In this document: piece after piece, positions 40,014 to 49,346 of the stretch
Position numbering within the stretch: position 1 is the first letter of the stretch
Layout: every line of letters begins with the position of its first letter
From: a virus
Reading direction: 5' to 3' (one strand)
DNA: 61,790 bases
Virus record (IMG/VR): IMGVR_UViG_3300050821_016472
Span: 1 to 61,790 of that record
The notes under the pieces: model-generated
What the model saw: only the letters and a program-made list of their open reading frames with translations
Told to the model about the DNA's origin: nothing
Database searches by the model: none
Translations under genes and position numbers: made by a program

Positions 40014-41405
40014 ATGCCGGTCCACGAGGTCGAAGGGGGCTACCGCTGGGGCAACCACGGCAAGGTGTACGCGAGCCGTGAGGACGCGGTGCGCCAAGGC
40101 GCAGCCGCGCATGCCGCCGGTTACAGCGAGAAGGGGGACGCCTTCGGCCCCGCCGCGTTCTCGGAGACCGTGAACGGCAGCGGTGGCGCGCCGCCGCGCG
40201 AGAAGGACCCCACGTACCCCGACGAGCCTACGGCCGAGAGCGAGGACTGGCGCACGCAGGGGGACGGCCGGATCCTCGCGAGCGCGACGCCCGACTACGA
40301 ACGCGCGCTCGCCACCCTCCGCACGCGGCTCGCGAAGCGCTCGGTGCTCGAGGTCATCCACCGCCGCTTCGATCGCCTACTCAAGGGCGAGGGCGCGACG
40401 TACAAGCTCGACTTCGCCGGCGTGCCCCTCGTCATCGATCGCCCCAAGGGCTTCGTGCAAGAGGGCAAACGGCCCGACGGCTCAACGTGGCAGCGCGTCT
40501 ACCAGTACGACTATGGCTTCTTCCCCGAGACCGAGGGGGGTGACGGCGAAGGGATTGACGTCTACATCGGGCCCGATGCCGAGGCGGAGCACACGTACTG
40601 GATCGCGCAGCACACCTTCGGCACGCCGCCGGCGTTCGACGAGTGGAAGGTCTTCTTGGGCTTCCCGAGTGCGGCGCGGGCCGAGCTCGCGTTCCGTCTC
40701 CACGGCCCAGCCGAGATCATGGGCTCGACGTATGCGGTACCGTTCGCGGTCGTCCGCTCGCTCCTCGGGCATGACCCGCGCGGCGCGCTCGGCGCCGAGA
40801 AGCTCCTCGGTGCGATGCGCAAGGTGGGCTCCCCCGACATGCGCGAGAGCGGCCGGCTTGGCGCGCCCTTCCCGGCGCCCGATCAGTGGAACGACACGGC
40901 CCCCGGGAGCCCCGAGGCGCCGCCCGGCCCCGAGGGGACGATCGCGGCGATGCGCGCGCGGCTCGCGGCGATGAACGCGGGGTACGCCGCCGAGGCGGGC
41001 CTCGTGCGGGCGGCCGACATTGCCGGTGGGGACTTCGAGGGCGAGGTCGCGAAGGCCGGCGAGGGGGGCGACGCCGCGGCCGAGAGCGTGGGCGAGCACG
41101 CCCGCGAGGCCGCCGAGCGGATCGGGGAGCTCGGCGAGGGGGGGCACAAGAAGCCCGAGGGTCACGGCGGCAAAAAGCCGAAGGGGCACGCGGCCCACGG
41201 CGAGAAAAAGCCGGCGGCGCACGCGGGTCACGGCGGCGGCGGCGGCGGCGAGAAGAAGCCCGAGCACGAGGGCGGCAAGGGGAAGGGCAAGGCGAAGCCC
41301 AAGGGCGGCGGCGGTGGTGACGGGCGCTCGCGTGACGATCACGGGCGCTTCGCCTCCAAGGCGGCGAAGGCGTTCGCGGCTTTGCGAGCCGTCGCCCCTC
41401 GGTGA
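40014..41405 (+). CDS. Head-region protein with inorganic-pyrophosphatase-like domain
   Basis: 463 residues from ATG at 40014. Residues 5-40 (GGYRWGNHGKVYASREDAVR and on) form a small domain common near phage proteases. Residues about 130-240 (VIDRPKGFVQEG, YDYGFFPETEGGDGEGIDVY, WKVFLGFPSAARAELAF) match the InPase domain of polyvalent proteins in phages and mobile elements. The C-terminal 100 residues are Lys/His/Gly-rich repeats ending in RSRDDHGRFASK. A minor head or ejected protein acting in the host is plausible; enzymatic activity is unproven. Confidence 0.65.
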   Translation: MPVHEVEGGYRWGNHGKVYASREDAVRQGAAAHAAGYSEKGDAFGPAAFSETVNGSGGAPPREKDPTYPDEPTAESEDWRTQGDGRILASATPDYERALATLRTRLAKRSVLEVIHRRFDRLLKGEGATYKLDFAGVPLVIDRPKGFVQEGKRPDGSTWQRVYQYDYGFFPETEGGDGEGIDVYIGPDAEAEHTYWIAQHTFGTPPAFDEWKVFLGFPSAARAELAFRLHGPAEIMGSTYAVPFAVVRSLLGHDPRGALGAEKLLGAMRKVGSPDMRESGRLGAPFPAPDQWNDTAPGSPEAPPGPEGTIAAMRARLAAMNAGYAAEAGLVRAADIAGGDFEGEVAKAGEGGDAAAESVGEHAREAAERIGELGEGGHKKPEGHGGKKPKGHAAHGEKKPAAHAGHGGGGGGEKKPEHEGGKGKGKAKPKGGGGGDGRSRDDHGRFASKAAKAFAALRAVAPR

Positions 41406-41431
41406 TAGGGATAGGGGCGGAGGCGACGACG

Positions 41432-43042
41432 ATGCCCGACCCGAAGAAACACCCGCCGGCGAACGACAAGCGCACCAAGGTCACCAAGGCGCCCGGCATC
41501 TCGTTCAGCCAGCTCCAAGGTCTCGTCGAGGCGGCGGTGAAGGACGCGATCGCGCCGGGGTGGAACGGGCCCAACTACCAGGGGCCCTACTGCTACGTGC
41601 GGGACATGTTCGACGACTACGCCGTCGTCACCTACGACGGCGATCTCTGGAAGGTCGGTTACGCTTACGCCAACGGCGCCGTCGCTCTCGTCGGTCAGCC
41701 GACCAAGGTGATCGAGACGTACGTCGACGCCGCTACGCCCCCCGCCGCCACCCCTACCGCAACGGAGACGACCATGGCCACGAAGACGGCGACAACCCCG
41801 ACCACGAAGACCGCGCCCGCGCCCGCCGCGAAGCCCCCCGTCGCGAAGGTCGTAAAGGCCGACGATCCCGGTGCGGCCGCGCCCGACGGCACCTCGAGTG
41901 CCGGCGACGAGAGCACGCTCGGCGGTGACGGCGCCGACATCGTCATGCTCGCGAGCCAGCGCCTCAACGACATCACCGACGCGATCGACGCGGGCGGCGG
42001 CCTCCTCACCGCCGACCTCAAGGAAGCGGTCGATGGCGTGGTCGCGCTGCTCGAGGCGGTGGCGCCCGACACGGACGACGGCGACGAGAACGGCATCGCG
42101 GCCGAGACCGAGGGCACGCCCGAGCCCATGAGCGCGAGCGAGAAGGCGATGAAGGAAACGGTGAAACGCCGCACCGCGCAGTCCAAGGCGTACATCAAGC
42201 GCGTCGCGAAGATGATCCGCGCGTGCAAGGCCGAGAAGGATCCCGAGAAGGTGAAGGCCGCCAAGGCCGACATCGCGAAGGCGCTCGAGTACGGCGCCGA
42301 GGCGTTCGGGAATGAGACGGGCTGGATGAACGGGAGCTCGGGCGAGACGATCCCCGAGTTCACCGACCCCGCGCAGGTCAAACCCGAGGAGGTCGCGACG
42401 CCGGCGCCCGCGAACCCGCGCGGTCAGTACGCCGAGGATCCCAACTACCAGGGCGCGCCGGCCCCGGGCTCGACGAGCGTGTCGGGCACGCCCGAGTTCA
42501 CCGAGAAGCTCGACTCGCTCCGCAAGCGCCTCGGCAAGCCCGCGGGCGCGCCGGCGCCGGTCGCGAAGGGCATGGGCGGCGCGCACGCGGCCTGGGGCCC
42601 GGCATACCTCGCCACGCTCCCCGACGCCTGCTTCCTCCAGGTGGAGCCCGGCGTGCTCAAGGACGCCGCCGGCCGTTCGAACCTCGTGCAGGCGGGGGGC
42701 TCGGCCTTCCGCCACTACGCGGTGAAGGACATCGACGGCAAACTCTCGGGCCCGCAGATCCGGAAGGCGCTCCTTGAGATCCCGATGGCGGGGCTCGAGA
42801 AGGACATGAAGGCGTCGCTGATCAAGCAGGCCGAAGCGCTCCTCAAGACCGTCGAGGCGCAAGAGGCGAGCGCGGTGAGCAAGAGCGCGCGCGACGACCA
42901 CGGGTGGCCGACCGACATGAACGATCCGGACTTCGTGGCGGGCGTCGCCAAGGGCGTCCCCGCGTTCGGCTACGACGCTCTCGCGCCCAAGGCGGCGGAG
43001 CTCAAGAAGGCGGAAGACGCCGCGGCGGCGACGGGCAAGTGA
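41432..43042 (+). CDS. Hypothetical protein of the head-maturation region
   Basis: 536 residues from ATG at 41432 with GGAGG at 41418-41422; GTG at 41402 is a less likely start. An N-terminal domain contains YCYVRDMFDDYAVVTYDGDL, a compact beta fold. The rest alternates Ala/Thr/Pro-rich linkers with helical segments (AKMIRACKAEKDPEKVKAAK) and a C-terminal DDHGWPTDMNDPDFV. It may be a scaffolding or protease-associated protein by position before the protease. Confidence 0.65.
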   Translation: MPDPKKHPPANDKRTKVTKAPGISFSQLQGLVEAAVKDAIAPGWNGPNYQGPYCYVRDMFDDYAVVTYDGDLWKVGYAYANGAVALVGQPTKVIETYVDAATPPAATPTATETTMATKTATTPTTKTAPAPAAKPPVAKVVKADDPGAAAPDGTSSAGDESTLGGDGADIVMLASQRLNDITDAIDAGGGLLTADLKEAVDGVVALLEAVAPDTDDGDENGIAAETEGTPEPMSASEKAMKETVKRRTAQSKAYIKRVAKMIRACKAEKDPEKVKAAKADIAKALEYGAEAFGNETGWMNGSSGETIPEFTDPAQVKPEEVATPAPANPRGQYAEDPNYQGAPAPGSTSVSGTPEFTEKLDSLRKRLGKPAGAPAPVAKGMGGAHAAWGPAYLATLPDACFLQVEPGVLKDAAGRSNLVQAGGSAFRHYAVKDIDGKLSGPQIRKALLEIPMAGLEKDMKASLIKQAEALLKTVEAQEASAVSKSARDDHGWPTDMNDPDFVAGVAKGVPAFGYDALAPKAAELKKAEDAAAATGK

Positions 43043-43893
43043 ACGCGAAAGCCCCTCGCTTCCCCCCGCGTTTCGCGAGCGGCGCGGACGGCGAGGGGCT
43101 TTACGAGATCGCGTTCTCGGGGGGCGCCGAGGTCAACGACGCGGCCTCGCTGCGCAAGCGGGCCGCGGTGCTCGACGCGGTCGAGCGCGCCGCCGGTGGC
43201 CTCCCGATCGTCACGGCGGACGGCGAGCACCCGCTCGAGGAGCTGACGCGGCTCGCGAAGAACCTCGTGCGCTCGCGCGGTGAGCACGTGCTCTCGGTGC
43301 TCGAGGTCCCCGGTGCCGCCACCGCGCTCGAGAAGGGCGGCGCGCACGTGTGGCGCGTGCCCGGTGCCGAGTACGTGGTGTTCGCGAGCAAGGCGCCGCC
43401 CGAGTACGTCGCGGGCCTCGAGCCGCTCTCCAAGCACGCCGACTTCCCGAAGCCCGCGGTGCGGCCGCTCCGTCTCGTGCGCAAGGACGACACGCCCGAT
43501 CCCGGCGAGGTGCTGCCCGATAAGCAGCTCGTCTACGGCATCGTCCTCGAGCCCGAGGTGCAGGACTCGCAAGGCGATATCTACTCGGCCGACGAGATCG
43601 AGAGTGCGTGTCACCTGTACCTGGAGAACTTCCAGCAGGTCGGTCACATGCACCAGACCATGCTCTCGTCGGACACGGCGAGAGTGGTCGAGAGCTACGT
43701 CGCGCCGGTGGACTTCACCATGGGCGGGCAGGCGGTGAAGGCCGGTACGTGGATCCTCGTCATCCACGTTTTGAACGAGGATCTCTGGGCCCAGATCAAG
43801 GGCGGGGAGCTTACCGGGCTATCGATTGGCGGGTGGGCACAGCGGGTCCCGACCGGGGGCGGCGCCGAGGCAACCGCCCCGTCACCCGGCTGA
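43039..43893 (+). CDS. Prohead protease, XkdF-like
   Basis: 284 residues from GTG at 43039 (GTGA overlap). The C-terminal half shows QLVYGIVLEPEVQDSQGDIY, a long helix with HLYLENFQQVGHMHQTML, VESYVAPVDFTMGG and WILVIHVLNEDLW, ending ELTGLSIGGWAQR, which is the pattern of the phage serine protease XkdF family. It would process head proteins during maturation. The N-terminal 120 residues are less conserved. Confidence 0.75.
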   Translation: MNAKAPRFPPRFASGADGEGLYEIAFSGGAEVNDAASLRKRAAVLDAVERAAGGLPIVTADGEHPLEELTRLAKNLVRSRGEHVLSVLEVPGAATALEKGGAHVWRVPGAEYVVFASKAPPEYVAGLEPLSKHADFPKPAVRPLRLVRKDDTPDPGEVLPDKQLVYGIVLEPEVQDSQGDIYSADEIESACHLYLENFQQVGHMHQTMLSSDTARVVESYVAPVDFTMGGQAVKAGTWILVIHVLNEDLWAQIKGGELTGLSIGGWAQRVPTGGGAEATAPSPG

Positions 43894-43919
43894 GACCCCA
43901 TTGACCGCGCAATCCGCGC

Positions 43920-43928
43920 TGATACCGT
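43920..43928 (+). promoter_or_regulatory. Extended -10 (TGATACCGT), leaderless type
   Basis: TGATACCGT, six bases, GTG at 43935. Confidence 0.6.
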
Positions 43929-43934
43929 GACGGT

Positions 43935-45035
43935 GTGCCCACCGATCAGACACCCGGCGAAGAGGAGCTATCCCCGACGCACCGGCTCTTCGGGATCTTC
44001 GTCAAGGAGGTCTCGCTGGTGGATCGCGCGGCGAACAAGCGCAAGTTCCTCGTAACGAAGCGAGACCCCATGCCCAAGGCGAACGTCACGAAGGCCGCGA
44101 CCCCGAAGACGCCGGCCGCGAAGACCGCCGCACCGGCCGCCGTCGCGAAGGGCCCCGAGCAAGGTGCGGCCGAGACCGCGGGCGACACGGCCGGGCAGAC
44201 GCCGGGCGGTGGCCCGGACGGCGCGGGCGCGCCGGCGCAGAGCGGCGCCCCCGCCGAGGGCGCGCTCCCCGCCATGCAACCGCAGGCGAAAGACCAGCTC
44301 CTCTCGGCGATCACCGGCCTCGCGAGCAAGCTCGTGGACGTGGCCGACATGGTGAAGGACGCGCCCACCGACGAGAAGGCCACCGGCCCCGCGGTGCCCG
44401 AGAGCGTCCTCGGCTCGCTCAAGGAGATCGGCACCGCCCTCCAGGGCATGCTCGCTCAGTACGCCGGCGGCGGTGACGCTTCGGCGGAGGGCGCGGCACC
44501 GGCCGAGGCCGCGAAGGATCTCGACGGCGTCACCGAGAACGGCGGCGTGACCGCGCAGGGGACGCAAAAGGCGAAGGACCCCGAGCCGGGCAAGGACGAA
44601 GAGGCCGTCGAGAAGGCCGGCCGCAAGATGGCGAAGGAGAGGCTCAACCGGCTCTCCCAGATCCTCTCGGCCCTCTCGGGCATCTACCGCGAGCTGAACG
44701 CGGACAAGACGGCAAAGGGCGCGACGGCGCCGGTCACCAAGAACGCCAAGGTGGAAGCGGGCGAGGTCGTCGAGCTCGCGAAGGCGGACCTCGACACCAT
44801 GCTGCTCACCGTGGACGAGGCCGCGCGGCGCATCGAGGCGGCCGAGGCCCAGGTGAAGAAGCTCACCGCGGACAACGCGGAGCTTCGCAAGAGCGTCGGC
44901 GCACCGAACTCGGTGGGGCCGGGCGAGATCGCAAAGGCGCGCTCCTCGAGCGCGACGGTCGCGTGGCCGCTCGACATGAACGCGCCGGTGAAAAAGACGC
45001 CAGACTTCGGTAGTGCGGCCGCTCGGCGGCAGTGA
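43935..45035 (+). CDS. Probable scaffold or protease-linked protein
   Basis: 366 residues from GTG at 43935, six bases after TGATACCGT. The start has FGIFVKEVSLVDRAANKRKF, a segment often found where XkdF-type proteases and scaffolds meet. The middle is Ala/Gly/Pro-rich, then long charged helices (VEKAGRKMAKERLNRLSQIL) and a C-terminal coiled coil (EAAEAQVKKLTADNAELRKS). Helical, coiled-coil, placed just before the major capsid gene: the scaffolding role is likely but inferred. Confidence 0.65.
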   Translation: MPTDQTPGEEELSPTHRLFGIFVKEVSLVDRAANKRKFLVTKRDPMPKANVTKAATPKTPAAKTAAPAAVAKGPEQGAAETAGDTAGQTPGGGPDGAGAPAQSGAPAEGALPAMQPQAKDQLLSAITGLASKLVDVADMVKDAPTDEKATGPAVPESVLGSLKEIGTALQGMLAQYAGGGDASAEGAAPAEAAKDLDGVTENGGVTAQGTQKAKDPEPGKDEEAVEKAGRKMAKERLNRLSQILSALSGIYRELNADKTAKGATAPVTKNAKVEAGEVVELAKADLDTMLLTVDEAARRIEAAEAQVKKLTADNAELRKSVGAPNSVGPGEIAKARSSSATVAWPLDMNAPVKKTPDFGSAAARRQ

Positions 45036-45073
45036 ACTAGAACTCGACCGCGAGCAGAAAGGGTCCTTTCCCA

Positions 45074-46033
45074 ATGAGCACGAACGGCTTCCTCCCGAAC
45101 CTGACCTTCCTCCAGAAGGCAGACCTCGCCCTCTCGGACCTCACGAGCGGCGGCGGCATTCTCCAGCCGGAGACCGCGCAGAAGTTCATGAGGATTCTCA
45201 TCGACGAGAGCGTCGTGATGAAGCTCGCGACGGTGGTCCCGATGAAGTCCTACAAGATGGAAGTTCCGAAGATCCGGTTCGCCGGCCGGATCCTCCGCGC
45301 CGGGCAGGTGGGCGTCGCGCTCGCCGCCGGTGACCGGTCGAAGCCGAACACCACGAACGTGGAGCTCGACGCGGCGCTCTTCAAGGCCGAGGTCAGGCTC
45401 CCGAACGAGGTGCTCGAGGACAATATCGAGCGCGATCAGCTCAAGCAGACGATCATGCAACTGATGGGTGAAGCCATCAGCCGCGACATGGACGAGGTTG
45501 TGGTCCAGGGCGACCCCGCCTCGAGCGACCCGTTCCTCGCGAACCTCCCCGCCGGCGGGATGCTCGTGCAGAGCACCTCGCACGTCGTGGACGCGCAGAC
45601 GCAGACGCTCAACAAGAACGTCCTGAAGTCGCAGCTCAAGACCATGCCGACGCCGTTCCTCCGGAACTCGTCGATGCTGAAGTACCTCACGCACAACTAT
45701 GCGGAGATCGACTTCCGCGACACGATCGCGAGCCGGCAGACGCCGGGCGGTGACTCGTACCTCCTCGAGAGCGGCGAGGCGAGCTACTCGGGCATCCCCG
45801 TCGTGAAGGTGCCGCTCTTCCCGACGAACCTCGGCTCGGGCACCAACTGCACTGACGTCGTCCTCACGGACCCGAAGAACGTGACCGTCGGTATCTGGCG
45901 GGAGATCCGCATGGAAACCGACAAGGACGTGTCGGCCGGCGTGGTCATCATCGTCGCGAGCCTCCGCTTCGACATGCGCTACGCCGAGGAAACGGCGGTC
46001 GTGAAGGCGATCAACGTCAAGGTGAGCGGCTGA
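45074..46033 (+). CDS. Major capsid protein (HK97 fold)
   Basis: 319 residues from ATG at 45074. It forms the icosahedral shell. [20 protein letters not shown] at the N-terminus, the spine-type helix [20 protein letters not shown], then [20 protein letters not shown] and the late [20 protein letters not shown] are the usual segments of HK97-type capsid proteins in phages with XkdF-type proteases. The gene is isolated by short gaps with a GC hairpin behind it, suited to high-level expression. Confidence 0.85.
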   Translation: MSTNGFLPNLTFLQKADLALSDLTSGGGILQPETAQKFMRILIDESVVMKLATVVPMKSYKMEVPKIRFAGRILRAGQVGVALAAGDRSKPNTTNVELDAALFKAEVRLPNEVLEDNIERDQLKQTIMQLMGEAISRDMDEVVVQGDPASSDPFLANLPAGGMLVQSTSHVVDAQTQTLNKNVLKSQLKTMPTPFLRNSSMLKYLTHNYAEIDFRDTIASRQTPGGDSYLLESGEASYSGIPVVKVPLFPTNLGSGTNCTDVVLTDPKNVTVGIWREIRMETDKDVSAGVVIIVASLRFDMRYAEETAVVKAINVKVSG

Positions 46034-46058
46034 CCGTAGGTCGGCCCGGATGACTGAA

Positions 46059-46077
46059 GGGGCGGCCGCGCCGCCCC
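46059..46077 (+). terminator. GC hairpin after the major capsid gene
   Basis: GGGGCGGC, CGC loop, GCCGCCCC: eight perfect pairs, no T-run. Probably limits read-through or protects the capsid mRNA end. Confidence 0.55.
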
Positions 46078-46104
46078 GTAACCCTCGAGTAGGAGCAGAC
46101 GAAC

Positions 46105-46455
46105 ATGAGCCTCGGCACCATGACTCTCATCGACGAGGCGGGGATCGTTCCGTCCGCGCCCACGTTCAAGGATCTCATCCAGTTCGCGGGCGACGGCGCG
46201 TACCCCTCGGGCGGCACCGCGGGCTTCGCGGCGCTCATCACCGCGCTCACGAAGCGCGGCGCGGGTGCCGGCGGGGGGACCGTGGACATCATCGAAGTCG
46301 CCGGGCAGGACTGCGGCGGCTACGTGGTCACGTACGAGAAGGCGACCGACAAGCTCAAGGTGTGGGTCGTCGGCTCCGGCGCCGGCCCGCTCGTCGAGAA
46401 CACGACGGCGAACCTCTCGGGCGTCACGTTCAACGTCCTCGTCACGTACCAGTGA
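46105..46455 (+). CDS. Small head protein, possible decoration protein
   Basis: 116 residues from ATG at 46105 with AGGAG at 46092-46096. Beta-rich with Gly (GAGGGTVDIIEVAGQDCGGY), one Cys. Located immediately after the major capsid gene where decoration or head-stabilising proteins usually are. Not assigned to a known family. Confidence 0.6.
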   Translation: MSLGTMTLIDEAGIVPSAPTFKDLIQFAGDGAYPSGGTAGFAALITALTKRGAGAGGGTVDIIEVAGQDCGGYVVTYEKATDKLKVWVVGSGAGPLVENTTANLSGVTFNVLVTYQ

Positions 46456-46505
46456 CCTCGGGTCACGCTCACCCGTAGCCGTCAACCACTCGAGGATCCC
46501 GCACC

Positions 46506-47351
46506 ATGACGACCGCCCCCAACGCTTTCGGCATCGACGACGAGTTCGGCGTCGGTGGCATCGGCCTCGCACCCGACGGGGCCTCGGGGGCAAGCTCGAC
46601 CCCTCAGGCCCCGCCCTTCACGAACGCGGCGAACGCGCGCGACTTGTTCCGCGCGATCCTCGGTTCGAAGTGGGTGTACGGGTACGCCAACAGCACCGCG
46701 CTCACCGCGAGCAAAGCGGTCAACCGGCAGGATGGGCAAGAGGTCCGCAAGCTCGACGACTACACGAGCTGGATCTGGAAGGCCGCAGACACCACGGCGG
46801 CGGACGCGAACCACATCGCGCCGACCGACGTGCTCTCGGGCCCCGGCCGGTGGGTGAGCTCGACGTTCATCAACGAAGCGACGTTCGCGAACGCCACCGA
46901 CTCCACGGCGGGCCTCATGAGCGCCGCCGACAAGACGAAGCTCGACTCGGGCTACGTGATCCAGAAGCTCACGGTGGACGTCCCGCTCGCGACCATCCAG
47001 GCGCAAACCACGGGCGTCGCCTTCAACGTGGGCGCGGCGCTCCCGACGAACGCCCGGCTCCACGGGGCCGACATCAACGTCCTGACCGCGCTCTCGGGTG
47101 GATCGGCGGCATCGGCCACCGCGTCGCTCCAGGGCGGCTCGGACGCGGCGGGCTCGATCATCGCGGCCACCTCGGTCTTCACCGGCGCCTCGCCCGTCAT
47201 CGCGGTCACCGGCTCGAACCCGTACTCGAACCGGTCGGCCCAGCAGCTCAAGATGACGATCACGGGCGACGGTACGCACGCGCTCAGCACGCTCACCGCC
47301 GGTCACCTCTCGGTGGACATCTACTACGGCGTCGCCGCCGACGCGCTCTAA
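46506..47351 (+). CDS. Head-associated protein with fibre-type motif
   Basis: 281 residues from ATG at 46506. Residues about 135-150 (STAGLMSAADKTKLDSGYVI) are the short motif seen in many phage fibre and head-fibre proteins, where it forms the base of a trimeric C-terminal domain. The C-terminal 130 residues are beta-rich. Its place after the capsid genes favours a head fibre or decoration protein rather than a tail fibre. A strong terminator follows. Confidence 0.6.
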   Translation: MTTAPNAFGIDDEFGVGGIGLAPDGASGASSTPQAPPFTNAANARDLFRAILGSKWVYGYANSTALTASKAVNRQDGQEVRKLDDYTSWIWKAADTTAADANHIAPTDVLSGPGRWVSSTFINEATFANATDSTAGLMSAADKTKLDSGYVIQKLTVDVPLATIQAQTTGVAFNVGAALPTNARLHGADINVLTALSGGSAASATASLQGGSDAAGSIIAATSVFTGASPVIAVTGSNPYSNRSAQQLKMTITGDGTHALSTLTAGHLSVDIYYGVAADAL

Positions 47352-47370
47352 GCCATAATGCGCGAGTGAT

Positions 47371-47410
47371 GGGGCCCGGCCGCCGCGAGGTGACCGGGCC
47401 CTTTCCTTTT
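47371..47410 (+). terminator. Rho-independent-type terminator
   Basis: GGGCCCGG at 47372-47379 pairs with CCGGGCCC at 47394-47401; TTTCCTTTT follows. The clearest intrinsic terminator in the window. Confidence 0.75.
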
Positions 47411-47471
47411 GCGGGCTCGCGGGGCATGCTCAGCGCGCGGCCCCACCTCGGGGCCGAGGAGCGTAACCCCC

Positions 47472-47996
47472 ATGGCAGCTACGAAGCAGACGGGCACCGG
47501 GAAGACGGGTACGGCGGCGAGCCGCAAGATGGACGCCCTCGTCAAGGACGCGGAGGCGAACAAGAAGACGCTGGTGCGGCTCAAGCCGCACAACCCCAAG
47601 AAGGGGGCGTGGATGCGGAAGTACACCGCGTTCGGCGTGCTCTTCGAGGTGGACAAGGGCTGGTATCAGGTGGACGAGCACGTGGCGAAGTACCTCAAGA
47701 CCGTCCATGCGAAGCCGGACGATCCCGACTGCGCGACGATGGCCTTCGACGTCGTATCGCCGGCCGAGGCGCAGAAGATCGCCGAGCGTGAGACCGACCT
47801 CGCGCTCGAGGAGGGCCGCCCGGTCCCCCGCGGCGCGCGCAAGGTGATCCCGCGCGACGTGACCACGGGGACGGACATGGGGCCCAAGCCCGAGAACATG
47901 CCGCCCAAGGGCTTCGACTTGAGCCGTGACGACCTCGGGATCCCGCGGCGGGCACCGGAGCCGCGCGAGCGCTCCATGCGCGCGGCGGACGAGTAA
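47472..47996 (+). CDS. Hypothetical protein of the neck/head region
   Basis: 174 residues from ATG at 47472 with GGAG at 47459-47462. Basic N-terminus, then FGVLFEVDKGWYQVDEHVAK, a beta segment, then a helix and a charged, probably disordered C-terminal part. Between capsid and connector genes such proteins are often small head-completion factors; unproven here. Confidence 0.6.
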   Translation: MAATKQTGTGKTGTAASRKMDALVKDAEANKKTLVRLKPHNPKKGAWMRKYTAFGVLFEVDKGWYQVDEHVAKYLKTVHAKPDDPDCATMAFDVVSPAEAQKIAERETDLALEEGRPVPRGARKVIPRDVTTGTDMGPKPENMPPKGFDLSRDDLGIPRRAPEPRERSMRAADE

Positions 47997-48050
47997 GGGC
48001 TACCCAAAGGAGGGAAGGCGCGCCGTACCCTCGTAAAGACACGGGCTCCA

Positions 48051-48079
48051 CCCCGGCACCGGACGAGGATCCGGTGCGG
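48051..48079 (+). terminator. Hairpin in the 216-base gap
   Basis: CCCCGGCACCGG pairs with CCGGTGCGGGG: 11 pairs, one bulge, eight-base loop, no T-run. Confidence 0.5.
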
Positions 48080-48118
48080 GGCGTAACCGGCCCGCCACCG
48101 CCCCTCAGACGTGGGGGG

Positions 48119-48168
48119 CTTCGGCGGGCGACAAGGAGCCAAGCCCGGCCCGGGGACCCCGCCGAAGC
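48119..48168. repeat. Perfect 11-bp inverted repeat in the gap
   Basis: GCTTCGGCGGG (48119-48129) and CCCGCCGAAGC (48158-48168) with a 28-base GC-rich loop. Noncoding context. Confidence 0.6.
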
Positions 48169-48196
48169 GCCACGGCGGGCCCGGGGCGGCACTTCC

Positions 48197-48205
48197 TGAT
48201 AGGCT
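48197..48205 (+). promoter_or_regulatory. Extended -10 (TGATAGGCT), leaderless type
   Basis: TGATAGGCT, seven bases, GTG at 48213. It drives the connector genes after the structured gap. Confidence 0.6.
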
Positions 48206-48212
48206 CGGGGGC

Positions 48213-49346
48213 GTGCAAGTCGCGATCGGCGTGAACGACACGAGCTCGGCGGCGAACCCGCTGATCGACATCTGGTTGCAGATGGCGACCGCCGTCGACG
48301 ACGACAATACGGGCACCGTGCTCTCGATGCTCACCGACCCCGAGGCGCTCTCGTTCGTCCTCCAAGTCGAGGAAGAGAGCGGGGCGATGGTCACGGTGCA
48401 GACGCACACGTGCGACGTCGTGAACGACCAGATCGCGGACCCGCTCACCGGCTCGCTCCAGCCCGGGCACTACGCCGCCGCGTTCTCGCCCGCCACCACG
48501 ACGACGCCGATCGCCCCGGGCTCGAGGTGCTCCATCACGTGGTCGTGGACGATGCCGAACGGCTCGCAGGGGAAGATGACCCGCGAGTTCGACGTGCTCC
48601 CCAACGTGCCCCCGGGCTTCGGGTGGGGCTACTGCACGCCGAGCGATCTGCGGCGCGAGGGGTTCTCGCCGAGGCGGTGTGACGACCGCCGGCTCTTGCG
48701 GTTGATCCGCCAGCAGAGCCAGTACATCGACCGCGTGACCGGGCGCTTCTTCGAGCCGCGCTACCAAGTGCAGACCGTCAACGGATCGGGCGGCCGCGCC
48801 GTGCTCCTCGGCGACCCGATCATCGCGCTCCAGCTCGTCACGCTCGGCAACCCCGTCGTGAATACCATCGGGCCCGAGAGCCTCCGGATCTTCAACCGGC
48901 ACATCACCGCGGGCGTCACGAGTCCCGACGACCGCGACAACCCCAAGATCGAGTTCGTGCATTACCGCGACATCTTCGGGCGGCAGCGCTCGGCCTCGAT
49001 CGACTCGCCCCTCTTCGGCGTTCCCTTCCGCGATCTCTTCTTCCCCGGTGGCGTCCAAAACGTGAACGTCACCGCGCTCTTCGGGTACACGGACCCGGAC
49101 CGCAGCGCCACCGGGTGCACGCCCGACATGATCCGTCACGCGACGATGCTGCTCGTGGCGCGCGAGGCCGCCAAGCTCTCAAGTGACGACCGAGACGACC
49201 GCAAGCGGCACCGCCTCACGAGCGAGGGCACGCGCGATCAGCGGTACACACTGCAAGAGAGCACCGAGGGCGCCTTCACCGGTGACCGCGAGATCGACGA
49301 CATCTTGCTGATGTTCATGCGGCCGCCGAGGATCTCGAGCCCGTGA
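48213..49346 (+). CDS. Head-tail connector/adaptor protein
   Basis: 377 residues from GTG at 48213. The N-terminal 130 residues are an immunoglobulin-like or beta-sandwich domain. From about residue 135, GYCTPSDLRREGFSPRRCDD and LLRLIRQQSQYIDRVTGRFF, with the late helix MIRHATMLLVAREAAKLSSD, form the helical connector pattern of gp6/gp15-type adaptors that sit under the portal. The fused beta domain is an unusual addition. Confidence 0.7.
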   Translation: MQVAIGVNDTSSAANPLIDIWLQMATAVDDDNTGTVLSMLTDPEALSFVLQVEEESGAMVTVQTHTCDVVNDQIADPLTGSLQPGHYAAAFSPATTTTPIAPGSRCSITWSWTMPNGSQGKMTREFDVLPNVPPGFGWGYCTPSDLRREGFSPRRCDDRRLLRLIRQQSQYIDRVTGRFFEPRYQVQTVNGSGGRAVLLGDPIIALQLVTLGNPVVNTIGPESLRIFNRHITAGVTSPDDRDNPKIEFVHYRDIFGRQRSASIDSPLFGVPFRDLFFPGGVQNVNVTALFGYTDPDRSATGCTPDMIRHATMLLVAREAAKLSSDDRDDRKRHRLTSEGTRDQRYTLQESTEGAFTGDREIDDILLMFMRPPRISSP

